Source: Streptomyces sp. KL109B (lineage in GTDB: Bacteria; Actinomycetota; Actinomycetes; Streptomycetales; Streptomycetaceae). Taken from it: a stretch of 64,000 nt of DNA. The DNA is taken from positions 310,001 through 374,000 of the forward strand of contig NZ_JASERL010000001.1 of the NCBI RefSeq assembly GCF_030766935.1, in the 5' to 3' direction. The notes under the pieces were generated by a model, which was not told where the DNA came from, made no database searches, and saw only the letters and a program-made list of their open reading frames with translations. This document shows, piece after piece, positions 42,637 through 51,499 of this stretch; the first letter of the stretch is position 1, and every line of letters begins with the position of its first letter. The position numbers were made by a program, and so were the translations under genes.

Positions 42637-44361
42637 ATGAGCAAGACGACCGACGACGCGCGAACGGCCGGTGGCGACGAAGCCGCTGAGGCCGAGGCCG
42701 CAGCCCAACTGAGCACCGCTCCCCAGGAGGACCGGGCCCCGAACCTGCCGAAGCTCGGCGTCATCGGCTGGGTCCGCTGGTTCTGGCGGCAGCTCACCTC
42801 GATGCGGGTCGCCCTGATCCTGCTGTTCCTGCTCTCCCTCGGCGCCATCCCCGGTTCGCTGATCCCGCAGGAGGGCACCGACCCGACCAAGGTCGAGGAC
42901 TTCCGCAAGGCGCACGAGACGCTGGCGCCGGTCTACGACAAGATCGGCTTCTTCCACGTCTACGGCTCGGTGTGGTTCTCCGCGATCTACCTGCTGCTCT
43001 TCGTCTCCCTCATCGGCTGCATCGTGCCGCGCACCTGGCAGTTCGTCGGCCAGCTCCGCGGCCGCCCGCCGGGCGCGCCCAAGCGTCTGACCCGGCTCCC
43101 GGCCTACGCGACGTGGCGCACCGAGTCCGACCCGGAGCAGGTGCGCACCGCAGCGCTCGCGATGCTGAAGAAGCGCCGCTACCGGGCGCACGTCAGCGGG
43201 ACCGCGGTCGCCGCCGAGAAGGGCTATCTGCGCGAGGTCGGCAACCTCGTCTTCCACATCGCGCTGATCGTGATGCTGGTCGCCTTCGCCTGGGGGCAGC
43301 TGTTCAAGTTCGAGGGCGGCAAGCTCGTCATCGAGGGCGACGGCTTCGCCAACACGCTCACGCAGTACGACGACTTCAAGTCAGGGAACCTCTTCGACAG
43401 CGACCACGACCTGTCGCCGTTCAGCTTCACCCTCGACAAGTTCACGGCGACGTACGAGCGGTCGGGCCCCGAGAAGGGCACCCCGCGCACGTTCCGCGGT
43501 GACGTCAGCTACACCGAGGGCTCGGGCGACAAGACGAAGAAGGCCGCCATCGAGTCCAACAAGCCGCTGGACATCGACGGCACCAAGATCTTCCTCAACG
43601 GGCACGGCTACGCGGTCCCCGTCACGGTCCGCGACGGCAAGGGCAAGGTCGTATCGGAGCAGACCGTGCCGATGCTGCCGATCGACTCCAACATCTCCTC
43701 GCAGGGCGCCATCAAGGTGATGGACGGCTACAAGAACGCGCAGGGCAAGAAGGAACAGCTGGGCTTCGCCGCCTGGTTCGTGCCGACGTTCGCGGGCGCG
43801 GGCAAGGGCACGATGCTCTCCCAGTTCCCCGCGCTCGACTACCCCGTCCTCGCGCTCAACGCCTCGCACGGCGACCTGGGCGTCGACGCGGGACTGCCGC
43901 AGAACGTGTACCAGCTGGACACCTCGCACCTGAAGTCCTTCAAGGACTCCAAGGGCAAGGCGCTCAAGCAGCGGCTGCTGCCCGGCGAGACGATGAAGCT
44001 GCCGAACGGGGCGGGCTCCATCACGTTCGACAAGGACATCAAGGAATGGGTCACCTTCCAGATCTCCCACCAGCCCGGTGACACCTGGGCCCTGGGCGGC
44101 GCCATCGCCGCGATCGGCGGACTGGCCGGCTCCCTGTTCATCCAGCGCCGCCGCGTCTGGGTGCGCGCCGTGAAGGGCGAGGACGGGGTGACCGTCGTCG
44201 AGATGGCGGGCCTCGGCCGCAGCGAGTCCGCGAAGCTTCCGGAGGAGCTCGGCGATCTGGTCGAGCGCCTGCACACCCAGGCGCCGAGCGCGCCCGACCC
44301 CGACGAACCCTCCGAATCAACCACTGCTGTTCCTGCCGCCGAAGGGGCTGAGACGAAGTGA
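42637..44361 (+). CDS. resB: Cytochrome c biogenesis protein ResB (Ccs1)
   Basis: 574 residues from ATG 42637, 3 nt after ccdA. An N-terminal acidic region (TAGGDEAAEAEAAAQLSTAP) precedes the ResB core: WFWRQLTSMRVALILLFLLS, IPGSLIPQEGTDPTKVEDF, YGSVWFSAIYLLLFVSLIGC and REVGNLVFHIALIVMLVAFA. A large extracytoplasmic domain and a last membrane span (GGAIAAIGGLAGSLFIQRRR) follow. With CcsB it forms the haem lyase complex of System II. Confidence 0.94.
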   Translation: MSKTTDDARTAGGDEAAEAEAAAQLSTAPQEDRAPNLPKLGVIGWVRWFWRQLTSMRVALILLFLLSLGAIPGSLIPQEGTDPTKVEDFRKAHETLAPVYDKIGFFHVYGSVWFSAIYLLLFVSLIGCIVPRTWQFVGQLRGRPPGAPKRLTRLPAYATWRTESDPEQVRTAALAMLKKRRYRAHVSGTAVAAEKGYLREVGNLVFHIALIVMLVAFAWGQLFKFEGGKLVIEGDGFANTLTQYDDFKSGNLFDSDHDLSPFSFTLDKFTATYERSGPEKGTPRTFRGDVSYTEGSGDKTKKAAIESNKPLDIDGTKIFLNGHGYAVPVTVRDGKGKVVSEQTVPMLPIDSNISSQGAIKVMDGYKNAQGKKEQLGFAAWFVPTFAGAGKGTMLSQFPALDYPVLALNASHGDLGVDAGLPQNVYQLDTSHLKSFKDSKGKALKQRLLPGETMKLPNGAGSITFDKDIKEWVTFQISHQPGDTWALGGAIAAIGGLAGSLFIQRRRVWVRAVKGEDGVTVVEMAGLGRSESAKLPEELGDLVERLHTQAPSAPDPDEPSESTTAVPAAEGAETK

Positions 44362-45446
44362 CTCTCGCCGCCGCAGTAAACGAGAACCTGGCTCACACCA
44401 GTAACGTCCTCATCTATTCGTCGATGGCCGTGTACCTGCTCGCGTTCTTCGCGAACATGGCCGAGTGGATCTTCGGCAGCCGCAGCAAGGTCGGCCGTAC
44501 CGCCGCCGCGCTGACCGGCAAGGCCGAGGAGACGACGGCGGCGGGCGCGCCGGCCGTCACGGTCAAGAAGCAGGGCGGCACGGCCGTCATGGAGCGGCCG
44601 AAGGTCGTGACGCGGGCCGCGGCCGGGGCACGTGACGTGCCGGACGGGCCGGGCGCCGCCGCCGGTGACGAGCAGGGCGACCTGTACGGGCGGATCGCGA
44701 TCTCCCTCACGGCGCTCGCCTTCATCATCGAGTTCGGCGGCGTCCTCACGCGCGCGCTCTCGGTGGAGCGGGCCCCGTGGGGCAACATGTACGAGTTCTC
44801 CATCACCTTCTCCACGGTCGCCGTCGGCATCTACCTGGTGCTGCTCGCGCTGAAGAAGAACGTGCGCTGGCTCGGCCTGCCGCTGGTCATCACGGTCCTG
44901 CTCGACCTCGGCCTCGCCACCACCGTCCTCTACACGTCCAGCGACCAGCTGGTCCCGGCGCTGCACTCGTACTGGCTGTACATCCACGTCTCCACGGCGA
45001 TCTTCTGCGGCGCGGTGTTCTACGTCGGCGCGGTCGGCACGCTGCTGTACCTCTTCAAGGACAGCTACGAGAGCAAGCTCGCGGCCGGCGGTCAGCCCGG
45101 CCGGTTCGCGACCTCTGTCATGGAGCGGCTGCCCGCATCGCAGTCCCTCGACAAGTTCTCCTACCGCGTGAACGCGGCCGTCTTCCCGCTGTGGACGTTC
45201 ACGATCATCGCGGGCGCCATCTGGGCGGGCGACGCCTGGGGCCGCTACTGGGGCTGGGACCCCAAGGAGACCTGGTCGTTCATCACCTGGGTCGCCTACG
45301 CCGCGTACCTCCACGCCCGCGCGACGGCCGGCTGGAAGGGCCGCAAGGCCGCCTACCTGGCGCTGATCGCCTTCGGCTGCTGGATCTTCAACTACTACGG
45401 CGTGAACATCTTCGTCACCGGCAAGCACTCGTACGCCGGGGTGTGA
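44358..45446 (+). CDS. ccsB: Cytochrome c biogenesis protein CcsB (CcsA-type haem lyase)
   Basis: 362 residues from GTG 44358, overlapping resB by 4 nt. The WWD haem-handling motif is WGRYWGWDPKETWSFITWVA (residues about 298-318). Conserved histidines lie in PALHSYWLYIHVSTAIFC and AYLHARATAGWKG. An actinobacterial insert follows TM1 (ALTGKAEETTAAGAPAVTVK, residues about 50-95). It presents haem to apocytochrome c outside the membrane. A strong terminator follows. Confidence 0.95.
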   Translation: MTLAAAVNENLAHTSNVLIYSSMAVYLLAFFANMAEWIFGSRSKVGRTAAALTGKAEETTAAGAPAVTVKKQGGTAVMERPKVVTRAAAGARDVPDGPGAAAGDEQGDLYGRIAISLTALAFIIEFGGVLTRALSVERAPWGNMYEFSITFSTVAVGIYLVLLALKKNVRWLGLPLVITVLLDLGLATTVLYTSSDQLVPALHSYWLYIHVSTAIFCGAVFYVGAVGTLLYLFKDSYESKLAAGGQPGRFATSVMERLPASQSLDKFSYRVNAAVFPLWTFTIIAGAIWAGDAWGRYWGWDPKETWSFITWVAYAAYLHARATAGWKGRKAAYLALIAFGCWIFNYYGVNIFVTGKHSYAGV

Positions 45447-45465
45447 CCCGCTGACCGCACTCCTC

Positions 45466-45497
45466 AAGGCCGGTCCCGTGAACACGGGGCCGGCCTT
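45466..45497. terminator. Hairpin terminator after ccsB
   Basis: AAGGCCGGTCCCGT (45466-45479) and ACGGGGCCGGCCTT (45484-45497) form a 14-bp stem with one G-T mismatch and a 4-nt loop, between convergent ccsB and the TetR gene. Confidence 0.87.
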
Positions 45498-45504
45498 TCG
45501 CGTG

Positions 45505-46098
45505 TCACGGCGCCACTGAGCGCCAGATCCGCTCCGTCAGGGTGCGGGCCGCGTGGTCGAGGTCGAGTTCGTACACCCCGGCGAGCCGGCCGCGCGCGAC
45601 GGCGATCACCGGGCCGAGGACCAGCGCCTCGACGAGCGGCGCGGGCAGCGGGGCGATCGTGCCGGAGTCGATGTGCCGGCTCAGCCACGCGCTGAGCGGG
45701 GAGAGCCGGGCCTCCTGAGTGTCGCGCAACTGCTTGGCCTGCTCCATCGTGAGCCGGTCGGCGTACGAGGAGTGCAACAGGCGGGCGGCGTCCGGGTGCT
45801 GCTCGACGAAGCCGAGGTACGTCTCGACGATCGCGCGGATCCCGGTGCGCGGGGTGCGGGAGCGGTCGAGGGCCGTGGTGAGCTCGTCGAGGAGCCGGCC
45901 GAGCCAGCGCAGCAGCAGCTCCCGCATCAGCCCGTCCACGCTGCCGAAGTGGTGGTACAGGCTGCCCATGCTGACCCCGCTGGTACGGGTCAGGGCGCTG
46001 ACGGTGACGCCCTGCTCGCCCGCGTCCGCGTAGACGTCGAGCGCGGCGTCGAGGAGGCGGTCGGCGGTCTCCGCGCCGCGGAGTTGCTTGGGGCTCAT
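45505..46098 (-). CDS. TetR/AcrR-family regulator
   Basis: 197 residues. Helix-turn-helix ETADRLLDAALDVYADAGEQ followed by VSALTRTSGVSMGSLYHHFG. The ligand domain is DUF-type TetR_C, with FVEQHPDAARLLHSSYADRL. It is divergent from the lectin-domain kinase gene, and a perfect 22-bp palindrome lies in the 114-bp space between them. It probably controls itself and that kinase gene. Confidence 0.9.
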   Translation of the reverse strand: MSPKQLRGAETADRLLDAALDVYADAGEQGVTVSALTRTSGVSMGSLYHHFGSVDGLMRELLLRWLGRLLDELTTALDRSRTPRTGIRAIVETYLGFVEQHPDAARLLHSSYADRLTMEQAKQLRDTQEARLSPLSAWLSRHIDSGTIAPLPAPLVEALVLGPVIAVARGRLAGVYELDLDHAARTLTERIWRSVAP

Positions 46099-46155
46099 GG
46101 CGACAACCAGCGTAAAGCCACCCGGTAAAGCCGGGGCGGCGGGCTGTGGTTCTAT

Positions 46156-46177
46156 AGTGAATTTCTAGAAATTCACT
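46156..46177. promoter_or_regulatory. Perfect 22-bp palindrome, likely TetR operator
   Basis: Arm AGTGAATTTCT followed by its exact reverse complement AGAAATTCACT. It overlaps TATAGT (46153-46158), a good -10. Bound TetR would block the plus-strand promoter of the kinase gene and, by position, its own. It is the most AT-rich spot in its neighbourhood. Confidence 0.8.
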
Positions 46178-46212
46178 CCAGTTCGGCGCGCGGCTGGGTC
46201 ACACTGATCCCC

Positions 46213-48039
46213 GTGTCGGACAACGGGTTAGATCTCGCCGGCAGCGGTGCCGAACCGCTGCGCGAGCGGGATCCGCGCAGCATCGGTTCGATCCCACTCG
46301 TGGGGCGGCTCGGCGCCGGTGGCATGGGTCGGGTGTATCTCGGCGTCGTGGAAGGGAAGTTCGCGGCGGTCAAGCAGATGCTGGCGTCCGTGGTCGCCGA
46401 GGACCACGACTTCGTACGCCGCTTCGGGCAGGAGATGGACAACCTGGCGCGGCTGCCCGCGGAGGCCACCGCGCCGCTGCTGGCCAGCGACCGGGAGGCC
46501 GATCCGCCGTGGTTCGCCACGGAGTACGTCCCCGGGATCACCCTGGCCGAGGCCGTCGAGCGGCACGGGGGACCGCTCGACGGCCCCGGCCTGTGGTCGC
46601 TCCTGCGGGACGCGGCCGCGGGCCTGCGGGCCGTGCACGCGCGCGACATGGTGCACCGCGACCTCAAGCCGTCGAACGTGATGCTCACCCGTGACGGCGT
46701 CACGCTCGTCGACTTCGGGATCGCGCGGGCCGCCGAGCAGAGCCAGTTGACGCGGACCGGGCTCGTCGTCGGCACCCCGGCGTACATGTCGCCCGAACAG
46801 GCCTCGGGATCACGGCGGTTGACGAGCGCGTCCGACGTGTTCGCGCTCGGGCTGCTCGTCGCGTACGCGGCCGGTGGGCGGTGGCCGTTCGGAGACGGCG
46901 GCGAGGGCAGCCCGCTGTACCGGATCGTGCACGACGAGCCGGACCTGGCGCCGGTGCGGGACCGCGATCCGCGGCTCGCGGAGGTCGTCGCCTCGTGCCT
47001 CGACAAGGATCCGGAGGGGCGGCCGAGCGCGGCGGAGCTCGTCGAACTCGCGGGTGGGGAGGGCGCGTTGGGCGCCCCGGCGTGGCCGGAGCCCGTACGT
47101 GACCTGCTCGCCGAGCGGGCGGGGTTCGCGGCGCGGGTGCCGGAGGGGACACTCGCGCCGCCGGACGCCTCCGGCGACGTACCGGACGCCTCCGGCGGCG
47201 TACCGGAGGTGGTGGAGCCGCAGCGGACGACCCGCGCGCCCCGGCCCGAACGGCGGCGCAGGCGCGTCCTGTTCGCGGTGATCCCCGTCGTCGTGGTGGT
47301 CTCCGGGGCGACGCTCGCGATCCGGAACCTGCCGTACGGCGGCGAGGGCGACCACGCGGCGGGGCCCTCGCCGTCCGTCTCGGTCCCGGCGTCGCCCGGG
47401 ACTCCGGAGGCGTCCGCGTCGAAGTCGCCGAAGGGGTCGCCCTCGGCCAAGAAGTCGGAGAAGCCCAAGGGGGCCGACAAGCCGGACGAGGCGGGCAAGG
47501 CGGACGGGGCGAAGGCGCCGGTCGCCGGGGGCGCGAAGGGCGGCACGTCCGGGGGCGCGGAGGCAGAGGACAACTCCGGTGCCGGGAGCGGCAGTTCCGG
47601 CGGTGGCGGTACGAGCTCCGGGGGAGGCGGCGGCAGCGACGACGGCGGCGGAGGTGACGGCGACTCCGGCAGCCGGCCCACGTCCGGCAGCTACCGGCTG
47701 AAGAACGCGTCCACCGGACAGTGCATGATCCGCACGGGCGGGCCGAGCGTCGCCATGGGCAGCTGCTCGACCGCCGGTTCGGCCTGGAAACTCCTCACCA
47801 GCGGCGGCTCGTTCCGGCTCTACAACGCGGCGACCGACATGTGCCTCACCAACGCCTACGACGGGCAGGACACGACGGTGGCCGGGTGCTCGGGCCTCGG
47901 CATCGTATGGAACTGGGGCGGGAACGCGTCCCTGGTCAGCACCAAGACCAGCGGCTGTCTCGCGCCCTCCGCCTACGGGGACGGGGTGACGACGGCGTCC
48001 TGCTCCGGCGGCAACGGACAGCGCTGGAACCTGGCGTGA
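46213..48039 (+). CDS. Membrane Ser/Thr protein kinase with ricin-type lectin domain
   Basis: 608 residues from GTG 46213 (CACACT lies 7 nt upstream, no binding site). Kinase domain: [20 protein letters not shown], Lys54 (AAVK), HRDLKPSN with Asp150, [22 protein letters not shown] single membrane span is at about residues 351-370 (VLFAVIPVVVVVSGATLAI), then a low-complexity Ser/Gly/Lys extracellular linker. The last 115 residues form a beta-trefoil ricin-B-like domain (KNASTGQCMI, LTNAYDGQDTTVAGC, SGGNGQRWNLA). It should sense carbohydrate outside and phosphorylate proteins inside. Confidence 0.92.
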   Translation: MSDNGLDLAGSGAEPLRERDPRSIGSIPLVGRLGAGGMGRVYLGVVEGKFAAVKQMLASVVAEDHDFVRRFGQEMDNLARLPAEATAPLLASDREADPPWFATEYVPGITLAEAVERHGGPLDGPGLWSLLRDAAAGLRAVHARDMVHRDLKPSNVMLTRDGVTLVDFGIARAAEQSQLTRTGLVVGTPAYMSPEQASGSRRLTSASDVFALGLLVAYAAGGRWPFGDGGEGSPLYRIVHDEPDLAPVRDRDPRLAEVVASCLDKDPEGRPSAAELVELAGGEGALGAPAWPEPVRDLLAERAGFAARVPEGTLAPPDASGDVPDASGGVPEVVEPQRTTRAPRPERRRRRVLFAVIPVVVVVSGATLAIRNLPYGGEGDHAAGPSPSVSVPASPGTPEASASKSPKGSPSAKKSEKPKGADKPDEAGKADGAKAPVAGGAKGGTSGGAEAEDNSGAGSGSSGGGGTSSGGGGGSDDGGGGDGDSGSRPTSGSYRLKNASTGQCMIRTGGPSVAMGSCSTAGSAWKLLTSGGSFRLYNAATDMCLTNAYDGQDTTVAGCSGLGIVWNWGGNASLVSTKTSGCLAPSAYGDGVTTASCSGGNGQRWNLA

Positions 48040-48060
48040 CCCCCGGCCCGGCCCCCGCCG

Positions 48061-49029
48061 TCAGTCCGCCACGCGCAGCAGCAGCTTTCCCGTGCTGGTG
48101 CGCGAGCCCATCAGGCGGTGCGCCTCCGCCGCCTCGGTGAGGGGGAACTCGGCCGTCACCGGGAGCTCGACGCCCGGCACGGCGAAGGCCCGTTCGGCGA
48201 GCTCCCGCAGCGCGTGCGGCGCGGTCTGCGCGAGGCCGAGGATGGAGAACCCGGCGACGGAGAGGCCCGTCGGGTACAGCTCGGGCTGGCCGACCTGCCA
48301 CGCGGGCGCGGACGACGCGTTGCCGAAGGAGACGAGTCGGCCGAACACGGCGAGCGACTCGCGGGTCCGCCGGAGCGTCTCCCCGCCGACCGGGTCGAGC
48401 GCCAGGTCGACCCCGCGCCCGCGCGTCAACTCCCGTACCCCCGCGTCGAATTCATCAGCCAGGACCACATCGTCGTACCCGTACCGCTTCGCGTACGCCG
48501 CCTTCACCTCGCTCGACACGACCCCGATCACCCGCCCCGCCCCGGCCGCCCGCGCCAACTGCCCGGCCACCGTGCCGACTCCGCCCGCCGCTCCCTGCAC
48601 GAGGACGGTCTCCCCGGCGCGCAGCCGCCCCACCGAGTGCAGCAGCGCGTACGCCGTCGGCATGACGGTGGGCAGCGTCGCGGCCGTACGCGGGGACAGC
48701 CCTTCGGGGAGCGGGAAGGTGGTGACGGCGTCCGCGAGGGCCACCTCCGCGTACCCGCCGGACGCGGTGAGCGCGGCGACCTCCTGGCCGACCGCGAGTC
48801 CTTCGACCCCCGCCCCCAGGGCGCGGATCCGGCCGGAGACCTCAAGGCCGGGAACGTACGGCAGCGCGTCGACCCGGTAGCCCTCCGAACGGGCCTTGAG
48901 GTCCGCGAAGTTCACGCCGGTGTACGCGACGTCGACGCTCACCTGGCCGGGGCCCGGCTCCGGCGCCGCCACGTCCGCGACCCGCAGCACCTCGGGACCG
49001 CCGTACTCCTCGAACCGCATCGCACGCAT
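48061..49029 (-). CDS. Zinc-independent NADPH:quinone oxidoreductase (MDR family)
   Basis: 322 residues from ATG 49029 with GAAAGG 8 nt upstream. MDR signature: MRAMRFEEYGGPEVLRVADV, ANFADLKARSEGYRV-like substrate loop and the cofactor motif VLVQGAAGGVGTVAGQLARA (AAGGVG). The zinc ligands of alcohol dehydrogenases are absent, so it is a QOR-type enzyme. It reduces quinones or enones with NADPH. The upstream region carries repeated GAGTGTTCG operators. Confidence 0.9.
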   Translation of the reverse strand: MRAMRFEEYGGPEVLRVADVAAPEPGPGQVSVDVAYTGVNFADLKARSEGYRVDALPYVPGLEVSGRIRALGAGVEGLAVGQEVAALTASGGYAEVALADAVTTFPLPEGLSPRTAATLPTVMPTAYALLHSVGRLRAGETVLVQGAAGGVGTVAGQLARAAGAGRVIGVVSSEVKAAYAKRYGYDDVVLADEFDAGVRELTRGRGVDLALDPVGGETLRRTRESLAVFGRLVSFGNASSAPAWQVGQPELYPTGLSVAGFSILGLAQTAPHALRELAERAFAVPGVELPVTAEFPLTEAAEAHRLMGSRTSTGKLLLRVAD

Positions 49030-49083
49030 GACAGACGCCTTTCGTCGCAAGAGTCGCAAGAGTCGCAAAGCAGAGGGGGTGAT

Positions 49084-49145
49084 GAGTGTTCGCCGCACGA
49101 CGAACACTCGCCACCCCCAGAATGTACGACGCTAGACGAACACTC
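49084..49145 (-). promoter_or_regulatory. GAGTGTTCG repeats upstream of the quinone reductase gene
   Basis: GAGTGTTCG (49084-49092) and its complement CGAACACTC at 49101-49109 form an inverted repeat with an 8-nt spacer. A further CGAACACTC lies at 49137-49145, followed on the minus strand by CTAGCGT. The arrangement suits a regulator such as MarR or HxlR acting on the minus-strand promoter of the quinone reductase gene. Confidence 0.65.
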
Positions 49146-49163
49146 GGCAAGAGCGGCGGCGCC

Positions 49164-49613
49164 TCACTCGCCGATGTCCTCGTTCCACAGCTCCGGCTTC
49201 GCCGCGATGAAGTCCTCCATCAGGCCCACGCACTCGGGGTCGTCGAGGAGCACGACCTCGACGCCGTGCTCGGCGAGCCAGTCGTGGCCGCCGTGGAAGG
49301 TGCGGGCCTCGCCGATGACGACGCGCGAGATCCCGAACTGCCGCACCAGGCCCGAGCAGTACCAGCAGGGGCTGAGCGTGGTCACCATGGTGGTGCCCTG
49401 GTACGTGCGCTGCCGCCCGGCCCGCCGGAACGCGTCGGTCTCTCCGTGCACGGACGGGTCGGCGTCCTGTACGCGCCGGTTGTGGCCGCGGCCGAGCACC
49501 TCGCCGTCGGCGGAGTACAGGGCGGCGCCGATCGGGATGCCGCCTTCGGCGAGCCCGGCCTTCGCCTCCTCCACGGCGGTGGCGAGCCAGGTGCGGGCGA
49601 GATCGAGATCCAT
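49164..49613 (-). CDS. Nucleoside/cytosine deaminase-family protein
   Basis: 149 residues from ATG 49613. Zinc deaminase motifs: HGETDAFRRAG (HxE) and TTLSPCWYCSGLVRQFGISR (PCxxC), the arrangement of fungal-type cytosine deaminases and guanine deaminases. It lies 16 nt downstream of an NCS1 permease gene on the same strand; uptake of cytosine (or a related base) followed by deamination to uracil is the simplest reading. Confidence 0.88.
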   Translation of the reverse strand: MDLDLARTWLATAVEEAKAGLAEGGIPIGAALYSADGEVLGRGHNRRVQDADPSVHGETDAFRRAGRQRTYQGTTMVTTLSPCWYCSGLVRQFGISRVVIGEARTFHGGHDWLAEHGVEVVLLDDPECVGLMEDFIAAKPELWNEDIGE

Positions 49614-49629
49614 GGTCGTACGAGCCTTT

Positions 49630-51036
49630 CTACGCAAGGGTGTTGAGGGAGTCGCGGCGGCGCAGCACCACATACAGCAGCGCGCCGATCGCGAAGCCGA
49701 CCGGGCAGGTCAGGTCGCCGACGCCGGGCCAGTTGGTGGGGACCCAGCCGACGTAGACCGTCTGGTTGGAGAACAGCGGCACGGACACCGCGACGCCGAC
49801 GAGCAGGGCGATCAGGCCGGCCGGGTTGGTGAACGTACGGTCCTGGAGGCGCCCGGCGAGTACGTCGTCGGGCAGGGCGCGCAGCCAGTGCTCCATCAGG
49901 ACGACGCCGAGCCAGGGCGCGATCCAGTACGCGATGACCAGCAGGAAGTTCTCGAACGCCTTGCCCGCGTCGGCGAGCGAGGCCCAGCCGGCCGCCGTGC
50001 CGATGGCGCCGACGATCGCGACGAGCGCGGCGCGGCCCAGCCAGGAAGGCAGGGGGAGGGAGAGGGAGGAGATGGAGACGGCCGCCGAGTAGACGTTCAG
50101 GGTGGAGGCGGCCATCGCGCCGAGGATGATCGCGACGAGCGTGAGGTTCCCGAGCCAGCCGGGCAGGTGGCTGGTGAACGCGTCGGTGGGGCTGGCCCCT
50201 TCGGGCGCGGCGAGCGTGCCGGAGGCCGCGCCGATCACCGAGACGACCGCGATCGATACGAAGAGGCCGAGGCCGGAGTACCAGGCGGTGGCCCGGTTCG
50301 GGGTGTCGGCCGGGAGGTAGCGCGCGTAGTCGGAGGCGCACGGGTTCCAGCCCGCCGTGAAGCCGAAGCAGGCGGAGAACGCGAGCATGAAGCCGCCGAA
50401 TCCGCCGCCCGCGCCGGAGCCCGCGAGGTCGGCGTCCTTGAACATCCACACCCCGGCGATCAGGAAGATCACGCAGAGCACGGGGAACGCGTACCGCTCG
50501 AAGCGGTGCACCAGGTCATGACCCACGTACCCGATGACGATCTCGAGGACGACGAGGATCAGCAGGCTCGGCAGCGGCGGCAGGCCGGTGAGCGAGTTGA
50601 GGGCGAAGGCGCCGCCGACGCTGTTGACGGCGAACCAGCCGATGCCGGCGACGAGCGCGTTGACCGCCGAGGGCACCGCGTTGCCCTTGTGCCCGAAGGA
50701 GAGCCGGCCGATCACCATCTGCGGGACGCCGAACCGGGGCCCGTCGGTCGACAGGACGCCGTGCGCGAGGGAGCCGAGCCCCGCGCCGAGGACGAGGGCG
50801 GCGACCGCCTGCCAGAAGCTCAGGCCGAACGCGGTGACCGAGAGGACGCCGATGAACAGCGTCGCGAAGCCGACCTGCGGCGAGGCCCACGTCCACAGCA
50901 ATTGGCGCGGGCCGCCGTGCCGCTTGTCGCGCGGGACGGGTTCGGCGCCGTGCTCCTCGACGGCGATGAGCTTCTCGGGACCGGTGACGACGTCGGGGGC
51001 GGGCTCATGGGGGTGCTGGGGTCTGGGGCTGGACAT
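49630..51036 (-). CDS. NCS1 purine/cytosine permease family transporter
   Basis: 468 residues, 12 predicted membrane segments. N-terminal WTWASPQVGFATLFIGVLSV and DGPRFGVPQMVIGRLSFGHK with the NCS1 pattern, then WNPCASDYARYLPAD in the fifth membrane region, a family hallmark. It is the first gene of a two-gene operon with the base deaminase. Sodium- or proton-coupled cytosine/purine uptake is expected. Confidence 0.9.
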   Translation of the reverse strand: MSSPRPQHPHEPAPDVVTGPEKLIAVEEHGAEPVPRDKRHGGPRQLLWTWASPQVGFATLFIGVLSVTAFGLSFWQAVAALVLGAGLGSLAHGVLSTDGPRFGVPQMVIGRLSFGHKGNAVPSAVNALVAGIGWFAVNSVGGAFALNSLTGLPPLPSLLILVVLEIVIGYVGHDLVHRFERYAFPVLCVIFLIAGVWMFKDADLAGSGAGGGFGGFMLAFSACFGFTAGWNPCASDYARYLPADTPNRATAWYSGLGLFVSIAVVSVIGAASGTLAAPEGASPTDAFTSHLPGWLGNLTLVAIILGAMAASTLNVYSAAVSISSLSLPLPSWLGRAALVAIVGAIGTAAGWASLADAGKAFENFLLVIAYWIAPWLGVVLMEHWLRALPDDVLAGRLQDRTFTNPAGLIALLVGVAVSVPLFSNQTVYVGWVPTNWPGVGDLTCPVGFAIGALLYVVLRRRDSLNTLA

Positions 51037-51108
51037 GGGCCTTCACTGGTCCGGGCGCGCGAGGCGGAGGGGGATGTTCCGTAACCAGTGTGAGGTACGC
51101 GCCGGAAC

Positions 51109-51411
51109 TCAGTCGTCGCGCTTCTTGTCGTTGTCCTTGTCGTCGTCGCCCAGGGACCGCAGGAACTCGGGGTTGTCGTCGGGTGCGACGAACCGGGTGC
51201 GGGCGCCGCCGCCCGCCGCGGGGGCGCGCCGCGGCCTGCCCACCACCAGCCAGGCGATCGGGCCCAGCAGGACCTCGCCGAACAGCAGGATGAGGATGAC
51301 CCAGACCACCTTGGGCAGCTTGCGCACCTCTTTCTCCGGGGTGTTCAGGCAGTCGATGAACGCGTAGATCCAGAGCGCCAGGACCAGCAGGAACGGCAAG
51401 TAGCGCAGCAT
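51109..51411 (-). CDS. Small membrane protein with PLD-nuclease N-terminal (PLDc_N) domain
   Basis: 100 residues from ATG 51411. Two membrane segments (LPFLLVLALWIYAFIDCLNT and KVVWVILILLFGEVLLGPIA) form the PLDc_N unit, ending WLVVGRPRR, followed by a highly charged tail (GDDDKDNDKKRDD). No catalytic HKD domain is attached. The same domain occurs at the N-terminus of cardiolipin synthases; here it is a stand-alone membrane protein of unknown function. Divergent from the ubiD-type gene. Confidence 0.85.
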   Translation of the reverse strand: MLRYLPFLLVLALWIYAFIDCLNTPEKEVRKLPKVVWVILILLFGEVLLGPIAWLVVGRPRRAPAAGGGARTRFVAPDDNPEFLRSLGDDDKDNDKKRDD

Positions 51412-51486
51412 GGTGTCGCGATCCCCCAAGGAGCGGAACGGGGCCCACCGGGCCCCCCGGTGACCGGGCCAGCGTAACGGGTGCCG

Positions 51487-51492
51487 GATACT
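51487..51492 (+). promoter_or_regulatory. -10-like hexamer GATACT, leaderless start of ubiD-type gene
   Basis: GATACT ends 7 nt before the ATG at 51500 and no binding site is seen. The arrangement is the same as at 1006. Confidence 0.45.
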
Positions 51493-51499
51493 GGAACGC

